Positions 33,968 to 41,632 of a stretch of DNA of 45,153 nt are shown here, in pieces; the stretch's first letter is position 1; every line of letters starts with the position of its first letter. The DNA lies in the NCBI GenBank assembly GCA_039187815.1, contig JBCCZI010000016.1:1-45153 (forward strand), read 5' to 3'. The notes beneath the pieces were generated by a model. It ran no database searches, was not told the DNA's origin, and saw only the letters and a program-made list of their open reading frames with translations. This stretch comes from Thermohalobaculum sp039187815. Lineage in GTDB: Bacteria > Pseudomonadota > Alphaproteobacteria > Rhodobacterales > Rhodobacteraceae. A program made the position numbers and the translations under genes.

Positions 33968-35053
33968 TCAGGAGCCGGTCTTGATGCGGGTCCAGAGCCG
34001 GGTCACGGTCCGCTGCACCCTCGGCGGATAGGGCGTCGTCACATAGAGGTTCGCCACCGCCTCGGCGGGCGGATAGATCGCCGGATCGCCGATCACATCC
34101 TCGTTCAACAGCGGCTGCGAGGTTTTGTTGCCATTGGCGTAGTAGACATAGTTCGACGCCTTGGCGATCACCTCGGGCCGCATGATGTAGTCGAGGAACA
34201 CGTGCGCGTTCGCTTTGTTCGGGGCATCGGACGGGATCGCCATCTGGTCGAACCACATCAGCGCGCCCTCTTTGGGAATCGCATACTCGACAGTCACGCC
34301 GTTGTCGGCCTCGGCCGCGCGGTCGCGTGCCTGCAGAACATCGCCCGACCAGCCGACGGCTAGGCAGATATCGCCGTTGGCCAACGCATCGATATAGGCC
34401 GAGGAGTGGAACTGCTGGACGTTCGGGCGGATGCTCTCGAGCAGCGCGCCGGCCTTCTCGATCTCGTCCGGATCGTGGCTGTCGCCGTCAAGGCCGAGAT
34501 AGTTGAGCGCGGCCGGGATCAGCTCGGCGGGGGCATCCAAGATGTGCACGCCGCAGTCCTCGAACTTGGCGAGCATCTCGGGTTTGAAGATCACGTCCCA
34601 GCTGTCGATCGTGTCGGTGCCAAGTCGCGCTTGCACCGCCTCGACATTGTAGCCGAGACCAGTGGTGCCCCACATGTAGTTGATCGAATACGCATTGCCC
34701 GGGTCGTATTTGGCGGTGACCGAGGCGATGTCCTCCCACATGTGCTGCAGGTTCGACAGCTTGGACTTGTCCAGCTTCTCGAACACGCCGGCCTGGATCT
34801 GGCGCTGCATGAACGTGCCTGTGGGGACCACCACATCATAGCCCGACCCGCCGGCCAGCATCTTGGTCTCGAGCAGCTCGTTGCTGTCGAAGACGTCATA
34901 GACGACCTTGATCCCAGTCTCAGCCTCGAACTCGGCCAGGACCTCTTCGTCGATGTAGTCGGACCAGTTGTAGACGTTGACGACTTTGTCTTGTGCCAGC
35001 GCGGCGCCGGCCATGAGCGCAGCAGCTGCGGTCCCGATCAGGATCTTGCGCAT
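33968..35053 (-). CDS. potF: Polyamine-binding periplasmic protein (PotF-like)
   Basis: The periplasmic substrate-binding subunit for putrescine or a related polyamine. The 361 residues start with a Sec signal (MRKILIGTAAAALMAGAALAQ, cleavage after ALA), then VVNVYNWSDYIDEEVLAEFE, the classic start of mature PotD/PotF proteins. They contain GYDVVVPTGTFM, YMWGTTGLGYN, AVGWSGDVLQARDRA and FLDYIMRPEVIAKASNYV, all typical. ATG 35053 follows GGGAG; the frame opens at 35071, but that adds six residues before the signal. It leads an operon with potG. Promoter DNA lies in the 230 bases shared with the divergent dioxygenase gene, which contains a GTTAAC element at 35166. Confidence 0.93.
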   Translation of the reverse strand: MRKILIGTAAAALMAGAALAQDKVVNVYNWSDYIDEEVLAEFEAETGIKVVYDVFDSNELLETKMLAGGSGYDVVVPTGTFMQRQIQAGVFEKLDKSKLSNLQHMWEDIASVTAKYDPGNAYSINYMWGTTGLGYNVEAVQARLGTDTIDSWDVIFKPEMLAKFEDCGVHILDAPAELIPAALNYLGLDGDSHDPDEIEKAGALLESIRPNVQQFHSSAYIDALANGDICLAVGWSGDVLQARDRAAEADNGVTVEYAIPKEGALMWFDQMAIPSDAPNKANAHVFLDYIMRPEVIAKASNYVYYANGNKTSQPLLNEDVIGDPAIYPPAEAVANLYVTTPYPPRVQRTVTRLWTRIKTGS

Positions 35054-35164
35054 CGGATACTCCCTGTTCACCCGAGTGTCTTGTCATGCGGGGCCGCACG
35101 GGCCACCGATCCAATCAAGCCTAGCCTCGCCTGTGAAGGCCGAAAAGCCTAAAACCGACGCCTT

Positions 35165-35171
35165 GGTTAAC
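35165..35171. promoter_or_regulatory. GGTTAAC element in the potF / dioxygenase divergent region
   Basis: GGTTAAC lies in the 230-base gap between divergent genes, about 115 bases from each start. It matches the element found upstream of capsule-locus genes but lacks a visible second arm, so it may be a half-site or chance. Confidence 0.25.
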
Positions 35172-35283
35172 GCCCAGTCCAAAGAGGCCAGACCCGGTAT
35201 TCGCGACCAAATCTGTCGGTCTCGATTGAGATCCTCTCGGCCGCCTCTGCTCCCATGGTGCGCGATATGCGGAGGCTCGGCCC

Positions 35284-36126
35284 ATGGACTACCGTCAGCT
35301 CATCACTCTCGACCGGTATGCGATCGATCGCCCGGGGCCGGACCTCACCCGCGCCATCGTGGCGGCCCGTGCGGATCTCGCCCATGACGGTTGCGCTGTG
35401 CTGCGAGGGTTCCTGAGCGCCGAGGGCATCGCCGCGCTCGCTGCCGAGGCGGATGTAACGGCCGTGCATGCCCATCGCTCGTTCAACCGGACCAACGCCT
35501 ATTTCACGCAGGACGATCCGAGCCTGCCCGCGCGCCACCCAAAACGGCAGTTCTTCGACCGCTCGAACGCCTTTGTGCCGGCGGACAATTTCCCCGATGA
35601 GGGACCGCTGCGTCAGGTCTTCAACGCGCCGGGTTTCGACGATTTCGTGCGCGCATGCCTCGAGGAGCGGGACTTCTATCGCTACGCCGACCCTCTGGCC
35701 GATGCGATCGTGAATGTCGCCGAGGCGGGCCCGGGCTTTCCCTGGCATTTCGACACCAACAACTTCACCGTGACGCTCGCCATCCAAAATGCGGAGGCTG
35801 GGGGCGCGTTCGAATACGCCCCTGCCATCCGGGACGGCGTGGGGAACGAGAACTTCGACGCGGTGGCGCAGGTGCTTGAGGGGACCTCGGACCGGGTCAC
35901 GACCTTGCACTTGAAGCCGGGGGATCTGCAGCTCTTTCGCGGCCGCTACAGCCTCCACCGGGTTGCGCCGCTTGAGGGATCGCGGCCGCGCTATGTGGCG
36001 ATCCTTTCTTATGTGGATAAGCCGGACATGGTCGCAACGCCCGAGCGGGCCCGGCAGCTCTATGGCCGCGTGCTCCCGGTGCATCTCGAGCGGGCGGGCC
36101 TGCGCTCGGACAGCCTGATCGACTAG
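35284..36126 (+). CDS. 2-oxoglutarate/Fe(II)-dependent dioxygenase-like protein
   Basis: A 280-residue protein with the facial-triad pattern of non-haem Fe(II)/2OG oxygenases: WHFDTN (His155-x-Asp157) and a distal SLHRVAP (His225), followed by RPRYVAILSY, where the Arg would bind 2-oxoglutarate. The strand-rich core between (FTVTLAIQNAEAGGAFEYAP ... LKPGDLQLFRGRYS) fits the double-stranded beta-helix. ATG 35284 has GGAGG eight bases before it. It is divergent from potF and next to sarcosine oxidase, so a small amine or amino acid substrate is plausible; hydroxylation or N-demethylation could fit. The substrate cannot be read from the sequence. Confidence 0.78.
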   Translation: MDYRQLITLDRYAIDRPGPDLTRAIVAARADLAHDGCAVLRGFLSAEGIAALAAEADVTAVHAHRSFNRTNAYFTQDDPSLPARHPKRQFFDRSNAFVPADNFPDEGPLRQVFNAPGFDDFVRACLEERDFYRYADPLADAIVNVAEAGPGFPWHFDTNNFTVTLAIQNAEAGGAFEYAPAIRDGVGNENFDAVAQVLEGTSDRVTTLHLKPGDLQLFRGRYSLHRVAPLEGSRPRYVAILSYVDKPDMVATPERARQLYGRVLPVHLERAGLRSDSLID

Positions 36127-36141
36127 CCCCGGGCGCTGCCC

Positions 36142-37251
36142 TCAGCTTGCTCCGGGTGGTACCAGCACGAATTTGCCGACATGCTGCTTGGTCATGAACG
36201 CCTTTTGCGCCTCAACGATCTGCGCGAGCGGATAGACCGCGGCGATGACCGGGCGGATCTCATCGCGTTCGATATAGGAGACGAGGTTCGGGAACACTGG
36301 CTCGTCCCAAGCCGTGCAGCCGATCAGGCTGATGTCATTGAGATACATGTCGCGCATGTCGAGCGCCACCACTGGCCCCGCAATTGCGCCCGAGGAGACA
36401 TAGCGTCCGCCCCGCTTCAGTGCCTTGAGCAGCCGAGGAAACCCTTCGCCCGCCACATTGTCGACGACCACGCTGATCGCATTTTCGCCAAGGACGGTCG
36501 CCGGATCGTCGCTCCGCTCGAGCACGGTCTGAGCGCCGAGCGCGCGCACCGCCTCAAACTTTGAGCGCCCGGCCACAGCCGTGACCTCGGCCCCGCGCCG
36601 CCGCGCCAGTTGCACCGTCGCCGAGCCCACGCCTCCGGACGCGCCGGTCACCAGCACATGGTCCGATGGGCCGACCCCGGCTCGGTGCAGCATGTTCTCG
36701 GCGGTGCCGTAGGCGCAAGGGATCGCGGCCAGCGCTTCGTTTGTCCAGTCGCACTGGACGGCAAAGACCTCACCCGCTGGCACGGTGACGAACTCGGCAA
36801 AGGCTCCGTCGAAGTCCGAGGCCATCCAGATGTTCTCCATCGAGCCAAACCCTTCGGGCCGCATGCAGGCCCGCACGATCACCCGCTTGCCCATCAGCGC
36901 GGGCTCGGTATCTGTGCCGAGCGCTACGACCTCGCCGCAACAATCGGTGCCCTGGATGAAGGGAAAGGGCGTCCTCTTGTTCCAGCCGCCATCGGATTTC
37001 TGCTCGGCGTCCTGGGACTGGGCATCGGCTGTATCGTCCGTGCTGCCGGTAACGCTTGAGGAGTACCAGCCGAGGCGCGTGTTGATTTCGGTGTTGTTGA
37101 CCCCTGCCGCCAAGACCCTGAGCAGCACATGGCCCGGTTCCGGCACCGGGCGCGGCACCCGGCGATAGTTGAGCTTGTCATAATCGCCATTGCCGGTGGT
37201 GACCACGGCCCACATGGTCTGCTCGCTTTCCTCGTGGTTGAACCGGTCCAT
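36142..37251 (-). CDS. MDR-family quinone oxidoreductase-like dehydrogenase
   Basis: A 369-residue medium-chain dehydrogenase/reductase. It shows the GroES-like N-terminal domain (PRPVPEPGHVLLRVLAAGVNNTE, then FIQGTDCCGEVVALG) and an NADPH-binding Rossmann motif VTGASGGVGSATVQLARRRG near 205. The catalytic zinc Cys/His pair of alcohol dehydrogenases is replaced by NNTE, as in zinc-free quinone oxidoreductases. An insertion around 60-90 is rich in Ser, Asp and Gln. ATG 37251 has an AGGAGG site. It converges on the dioxygenase gene with 15 bases between stops and is not clearly linked to any pathway here. Confidence 0.85.
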   Translation of the reverse strand: MDRFNHEESEQTMWAVVTTGNGDYDKLNYRRVPRPVPEPGHVLLRVLAAGVNNTEINTRLGWYSSSVTGSTDDTADAQSQDAEQKSDGGWNKRTPFPFIQGTDCCGEVVALGTDTEPALMGKRVIVRACMRPEGFGSMENIWMASDFDGAFAEFVTVPAGEVFAVQCDWTNEALAAIPCAYGTAENMLHRAGVGPSDHVLVTGASGGVGSATVQLARRRGAEVTAVAGRSKFEAVRALGAQTVLERSDDPATVLGENAISVVVDNVAGEGFPRLLKALKRGGRYVSSGAIAGPVVALDMRDMYLNDISLIGCTAWDEPVFPNLVSYIERDEIRPVIAAVYPLAQIVEAQKAFMTKQHVGKFVLVPPGAS

Positions 37252-37350
37252 CGCGTTCCTCCTGCGCTCTTAGTCATGCGATATCCCATCCCCACCGCCT
37301 TGGCGAGGATCGCCGTGGTCCGCCCGACCCAGGCCTCTCATGGATGGTGT

Positions 37351-38590
37351 TCACGGGGTCTGGAGTTCTGCTCTGTTCGCGGCCCGGTACGCCCGTTCTG
37401 CGAGATCGTTCGAGAGCCCCAGGGCCGTCTCAAACGCCGTCGCAGCGAGCGCTCATCTGCCTGCACGGGCCAGCAGGTGAGCGGGCGTCGCGTGCCAGGG
37501 CTAGTAGCCTCGCCGCAGCGTGTCCGGGATCGCGTCCAGCAGCGCAAGACCCCGGTCCGGACCCTCAATCTCGGCCTCGACAGCGGCTCAACCGGTCATG
37601 GCGCCGACCGTCGGGCTGATCTATACGAGGCCTTGATAGAGGCTCCGCAACTCTGCCCAATCGGTTTGTCCGGACTGCCGCCGCGCCATGTGGACGGCTT
37701 GGATCGAGGCCTCCAGCTGGAATCGCCCGAGGCTGAGATACCGCTGGGCATTGCGGAGCGCCTAGCCCGCATCGGACAGGGTCTTGGCATGCCGCAGCGC
37801 CGGATCCTGCGCCCGCAAGGGCACAAGCGTGCCATCCGCGGATAGGCGCGCCGGCCTTCGGCTTTCGGTGTAGAGGATGAGCGCGACGAGGCCATGAGCC
37901 TCCGCCGCCTCGGGCAGCGCTGCAAGATCGCACCGATCAGCCAAAGTGCCTCGCCCGCCAGGTTCGACGCCTTCTGATCTCCGGACCCCAGACCGTTCGC
38001 CCCGATGGCACAGGCGGCATAGATCGAGGCCAAAATGTCGTCAAGCCGCGCCGGGTACTCGTCCTCGGCATCGGGCAGGTCGAGCGAAATGCCCGGCTGG
38101 TCGATCTTGGCCTTGGCCCGGGTTAGCCGTTGCGCGATCATCCCCGGCGAGACGAGGTATATCGAGGCGATCCGCTCCGCATCAGGCCCGAGCACCGTTT
38201 GCAGCATCAAGGGCGTCCTCAGCCGCGCATCGATCGAGGGGTGGACGCAGGCGAACGTCAGCCTGACGCGCGGGTCGAGCTTCGGGGACGGAGAGGGAGG
38301 CTATGCATCGAGCATCTCAAACTCTGTTCTATAGGTGCGCGCGCGTGCGCGCGATCGTGCAGCGTCGACCGCCTTGTTCCGCGCCGTCTTGAGTAACCAA
38401 CCCTCCGGGTTGTCGGGCATGCCGGTCTTGGGCCAGGGGTCCAACGCTCGGGTCAGCGCATCGGCCAAGGCTTCTTCTGTCGAGGCGAGGCTGCCTAGGC
38501 GCAAGGCCAGCGATGCGACAAGCCGGCCATAGGACAGCCGCGCGCCGGCTTGATCGCGCGCGCTGCGTCACTGATGCTCGCATCACGACC
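37351..38590 (-). pseudogene. Decayed ECF42-type sigma factor with TPR-like C-terminus
   Basis: Minus-strand remains of an ECF sigma factor of the ECF42 (YCII/DGPF-associated) kind are readable across nearly the whole gene. Region 2 reads LSYGRLVASLALRLGSL ... DNPEGWLLKTARNKAVDAAR, region 4 reads SPGMIAQRLTRAKAKID, and the long C-terminal part reads PALRHAKTL, LGRFQLEASIQAVHMARR and PTVGAMTG. Two frameshifts break it, one near 38550 and one near 37950. Six in-frame stops occur, with first bases at 38303, 37764, 37623, 37590, 37503 and 37455 (four TAG, two TGA). Aligned by eye to the family pattern, some stops stand where Gln or Arg is expected (CAG to TAG, CGA to TGA). It follows the YCII gene, the standard gene order for this module. 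The exact 5' end is uncertain. Confidence 0.8.
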
Positions 38591-38922
38591 GGCCGGATTT
38601 CGACCGCACCGTGCGCTGCGGCCGGACTCCGGGCCGCCGATTTCAATGCCTCATCAAGATCGGGCACGTCGATGATGTAGAAGCCGCCGAACTGCTCCTT
38701 TGTGTCGGCATATAGGCCGTCATGGATCTCTTGCACGCCGCTGGCGGCGCGGATGGTGGTGGCCAGATGCGAGGGATACAGCGCCTCGCCGCCCACAAGG
38801 ACGCTGGCATCGATCAGCGCCTTCGTGTAGACACACCGAAGTTCCCCATTGTTGGACTTGGCGATGGCGTCGCTTGTGCTGTCCGGCAGGGATTTGACAT
38901 AGTTCAACAGCATGTCCTTCAT
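38329..38922 (-). CDS. YCII/DGPF-domain protein, reading through into the sigma factor remnant
   Basis: The first 113 residues form a complete YCII/DGPF domain (MKDMLLNYVKSLPDS start, SHLATTIRA, DGLYADTKEQFGGFYIIDVPDLDEAL, VEIRPVV). Proteins of this kind are encoded next to ECF42 sigma factors and are thought to belong to their signalling. ATG 38922 has GGGAG in front. The domain should end near 38585, but no stop is present and the frame continues for about 85 residues across the sigma gene in the wrong frame. So the stop codon has been lost or a small indel fuses the two. The domain itself may still fold. It lies between a broken SRPBCC gene and the broken sigma gene. Confidence 0.65.
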   Translation of the reverse strand: MKDMLLNYVKSLPDSTSDAIAKSNNGELRCVYTKALIDASVLVGGEALYPSHLATTIRAASGVQEIHDGLYADTKEQFGGFYIIDVPDLDEALKSAARSPAAAHGAVEIRPVVMRASVTQRARSSRRAAVLWPACRIAGLAPRQPRLDRRSLGRCADPSVGPLAQDRHARQPGGLVTQDGAEQGGRRCTIARTRAHL

Positions 38923-38986
38923 GCCGTTACTCTCCCTCTTGGATTGGACCGTCCCGTTTACCTGCGTGATCTGGCCTCTGCTGCGT

Positions 38987-39417
38987 TCACGCTTGGCCGG
39001 TGGGCGGGATGTGGAGACCACGACCGGTTTCCAGATACGATTTCAGCGAGGACAGGAAGCTAACCCTGTTGCCCCGATGCCAAATGGCGCGCAGTCGGTC
39101 TGCGTCAGCTCCACCTTGGTTGCCTGTCCCTCGTCGGACAGCCCGAAGATCAAACGCGAGTGGATGGTCTTCGCGTCGATCCAGGCGGGCTCGAAGCCGA
39201 ATTCTATCCACATGCCCTGCTCGCGCGAGACCAGCGGCTGGCGGATGAGGCTCGCCCCATCGGCAGGGCTTCTGAGCTCATGCACGCTCCTCGGCAAGGG
39301 CGCCACGCGCATGCAAGTGGGGTGGAACCCTTCGATCATTGTTGGATTGGTCAGCGCATCCCAAACGACGCCTTGGGCCTCGCGCGCAAGGGTAACGGAG
39401 CGAGTGTCGACAGACAT
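38987..39417 (-). pseudogene. Frameshifted SRPBCC/AHSA1-type protein
   Basis: From ATG 39417 the frame encodes a START/SRPBCC-like protein (MSVDTRSVTLAREAQGVVWDAL, then MIEGFHPTCMRVAPLP, IHSRLIFGLSDEGQATKVELTQTD) and then stops at 39043. The expected C-terminus (SSLKSYLETGRGL) is encoded in the next frame, ending at 38987, so a single-base indel around 39050-39065 has broken the gene. SRPBCC, YCII and ECF sigma genes commonly occur together, and here all three show damage. A sequencing error is an alternative for this single indel. Confidence 0.65.
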
Positions 39418-39445
39418 CGGTGTGTTGCCTTCGATGGGACGGAGA

Positions 39446-39514
39446 TTACTGGAACCAGGCCATCGGAGACAGCGAGGCGGTGGAGCAGGCGGCGGCATCG
39501 TGTGGCAGGGTCAT
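39446..39514 (-). CDS. Possible short peptide or gene remnant
   Basis: A 22-codon frame starts with ATG 39514 directly after a strong GAGGAGAGAG ribosome site and ends with TAA at 39446, 28 bases before the SRPBCC start. The site is better than that of many genes here, so translation is likely. The peptide resembles no family I know. It could be a leader peptide or the beginning of a lost gene in this decaying region. Confidence 0.25.
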   Translation of the reverse strand: MTLPHDAAACSTASLSPMAWFQ

Positions 39515-39748
39515 GGTCTCTCTCCTCGATTGGCGACGAAACCTTGGTGGCTCTACCGAATTGACGCTCGGGAAGGGCGCCATTTTTTACAAACCGCAGA
39601 TCTTTTTTTGGGCCAGCCCCAGGCCACAACCACATGACGTGCCGATGGTCGTCGCCTCGGCAATTGCAATTGACCTCATGCCACCCAAATTCAGACGCAA
39701 GGTCCGCGTAATTTCGATTCCATCGCAACCACAGTTGAGCGGCTTTAG
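39515..39748. promoter_or_regulatory. Upstream region of the Ser/Thr kinase gene with a 12-base palindrome
   Basis: This gap has T-runs at 39583-39588 and 39603-39609 and the perfect palindrome CAATTGCAATTG at 39661-39672, 77 bases before the kinase ATG. The sequence is clearly richer in A/T than the genes and is the probable kinase promoter region; the palindrome is a candidate operator. No gene is visible on either strand. Confidence 0.35.
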
Positions 39749-41152
39749 ATGACCGAGACCATTGGCGGCTACCAGATTGTCCGACTGATCGGCAGCGGTG
39801 CAATGGGCAAGGTCTATCTTGCCCGGGATCCGCATATCGACCGCCCCGTGGCTCTCAAGACGATCAACGACGATCTTCTGCGCGGCGAGCGCCGAGAAGA
39901 CTACCTTGAGCGTTTCGCGCGGGAGGGGCGTGCGGTCGGGCGGTGTACCCACGCCAACATCGTCCAAGTCTACCATTACTTCGAGGTGGATGGCCGGCCC
40001 CATATCGTGATGGAATTCGTTGAAGGGCCGGCCTTCGATCAGGTGCTCAAGACCCGCGAGGCCTTGCCCGAGCCAGCGGAGGCAATGGACTTTGGGCTCG
40101 CGCTGCTCGACGGGCTCGCCCATGCGCACGGGCACCAGATCGTGCACCGAGACATCAAGCCGGCCAATATCCTGCTGGGGCGCGGGGGACCAAAGATCAC
40201 GGATTTCGGGATTGCCCGGATCCTCGATGCGGAAGCCACCGAGATCGTCGAGATCGGCACGCTCGCCTATATGGCGCCCGAGCAGATCATGGCGCTGCCC
40301 GAGATCGATGGCCGCGCGGATCTCTACTCGGCCGGCGTCGTGTTGTTCGAACACATGACAGGCCGGCGCCCGTTTGTGGCAGCGAACACCGCCGAGCTAC
40401 GCTCGCAGGTGTGCTTTGGCCCGCGACCCTTGGCGCAGGACTTGCCGCGGCCGATCGCGCGCGTGTTGCAGCAGGCGCTCGCGGCGGAGCGCGAGGAGCG
40501 CTACCAGACAGCCGAGGACTTTGCCGAGGCGCTGCGCGAAGCGGTCGAGACGCCCGCGCGTGTCGATCCCCCGACCCGGCCAGTGACCGAGACGACAACG
40601 GTCCCGCTCCCACAACCGCCTGCGCGGCCGACGAAAGAAGCAGCGGATACGCCCAAGAGCGGGCCTATCGAAACTGTGGCCGAGGACATTCCGGCAGCGC
40701 TCCGCATTCCGATGACTCAGATCATCGACGAACAGACGCGGTCACGCATCGTGGAGAGCCTCCGCAGCGCCGTCCCGCGCCATACCGAGAAGATCGTGGC
40801 GAACATCCTGACCAAGGCGTACAGCGTGGGTGAGATGATCGAGCTGCTCTCGAAATATGCCGAGCGCAGTTCGCAGAGCAGCCAGATCGAGAGGGCGCTC
40901 ACCCGCATCGCGGCAGATGCCCGGCTCGCACACAAACAGGCCGAGCGCGTTCAGCGCGATATCCCGCAGGAGGCGCGCGACATGGCCAAGCGCTATCTCG
41001 CCCGCAGCATGGGCGGACGGGCGCCAATCATTGTCCGGCGCATCGCGGACCAGTCCCGCGGGCTTGCCGACTTCCACACGACGGTGGCGGGCTATCTAAC
41101 GGACCGCAACGATCGAGCACGGTATCTCAGCGAGGCGGAGCAGGGCGGCTGA
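39749..41152 (+). CDS. Hanks-type serine/threonine protein kinase
   Basis: A 467-residue protein. The kinase domain (about 7-265) is complete: glycine loop GSGAMGKVY, Lys37 in VALK, catalytic HRDIKPAN (Asp135), DFG at 152-154, activation segment ending MAPEQI, and Asp191. A Pro/Thr-rich linker (270-310), with several possible phosphorylation sites, leads to a helical C-terminal region of about 150 residues that I do not recognise. There is no membrane helix, unlike PASTA kinases, so it should be soluble. The ribosome site before ATG 39749 is weak. It converges on the operon at 41201-42522 (TIR-like and peptidoglycan-binding-like proteins), with 48 bases between the stops; a joint signalling role is possible but unproven. 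Confidence 0.92.
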   Translation: MTETIGGYQIVRLIGSGAMGKVYLARDPHIDRPVALKTINDDLLRGERREDYLERFAREGRAVGRCTHANIVQVYHYFEVDGRPHIVMEFVEGPAFDQVLKTREALPEPAEAMDFGLALLDGLAHAHGHQIVHRDIKPANILLGRGGPKITDFGIARILDAEATEIVEIGTLAYMAPEQIMALPEIDGRADLYSAGVVLFEHMTGRRPFVAANTAELRSQVCFGPRPLAQDLPRPIARVLQQALAAEREERYQTAEDFAEALREAVETPARVDPPTRPVTETTTVPLPQPPARPTKEAADTPKSGPIETVAEDIPAALRIPMTQIIDEQTRSRIVESLRSAVPRHTEKIVANILTKAYSVGEMIELLSKYAERSSQSSQIERALTRIAADARLAHKQAERVQRDIPQEARDMAKRYLARSMGGRAPIIVRRIADQSRGLADFHTTVAGYLTDRNDRARYLSEAEQGG

Positions 41153-41200
41153 ACTGGTTTGGCCCGCAGCTGCCCCTCCATGGTGCCGCCATGCTCGGCA

Positions 41201-41632
41201 TCACGGGGCGAGCAGATCTGCCGCAACATCGTCCACATAGCCTGATGGGCATCTTCCGCTGCGCTGCTGGTACCGGTAGATCGCAACCCGGGTATTGGTG
41301 CCGAGCACTCCATCGATCGTGCCGCGAAAGATGCCCTCGTCGCGCAGCCTGATCTGGAGGCGGCGCACCCTGACATCGCTGCGCTCGAGCGCGAGACTGT
41401 CTTCGACCAACAGGCCCACCAGCACCTCCTCTCCATCGCAAACCGAGACTGTGTCCGGCTCGGGCACAGGCGCTGGCACCGTGTCCGATGCCGGCGGGTC
41501 CACGGTCTGGGGAGCGGGTGGCTCGGGATCGGGAGGCGGCACCGCCTGCTCGTCATCGCCATCGAGATTGATGACGATCACCGCCACCAGCAGCAGAGTC
41601 GGCACCAGGATCCAGAGATAGCCCTTCTGCAT
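41201..41632 (-). CDS. Membrane-anchored protein with peptidoglycan-binding-like domain
   Basis: A 143-residue protein with an N-terminal membrane helix (about 5-25, YLWILVPTLLLVAVIVINL), a Pro/Asp/Glu-rich spacer (28-65) and a C-terminal domain. That domain's VRRLQIRLRDEGIFRGTIDG and GTNTRVAIYRYQQ match the repeat of PG_binding_1 domains. Two Cys (in VCDGEE and GRCPSG) could form a disulfide outside the membrane. ATG 41632 overlaps the stop of the TIR-like gene (TGATG), so both proteins are made together. The helix then acts as an uncleaved anchor with the domain in the periplasm. The frame extends upstream to 41818, but that part lies inside the TIR-like gene. It may sense or attach to the cell wall. 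Confidence 0.7.
   Translation of the reverse strand: MQKGYLWILVPTLLLVAVIVINLDGDDEQAVPPPDPEPPAPQTVDPPASDTVPAPVPEPDTVSVCDGEEVLVGLLVEDSLALERSDVRVRRLQIRLRDEGIFRGTIDGVLGTNTRVAIYRYQQRSGRCPSGYVDDVAADLLAP

Noticed and set aside
39351..39803. 150-residue minus-strand frame before the kinase gene
   Set aside because: It crosses the kinase start and promoter region in a different frame from the SRPBCC gene and has no family-like features.
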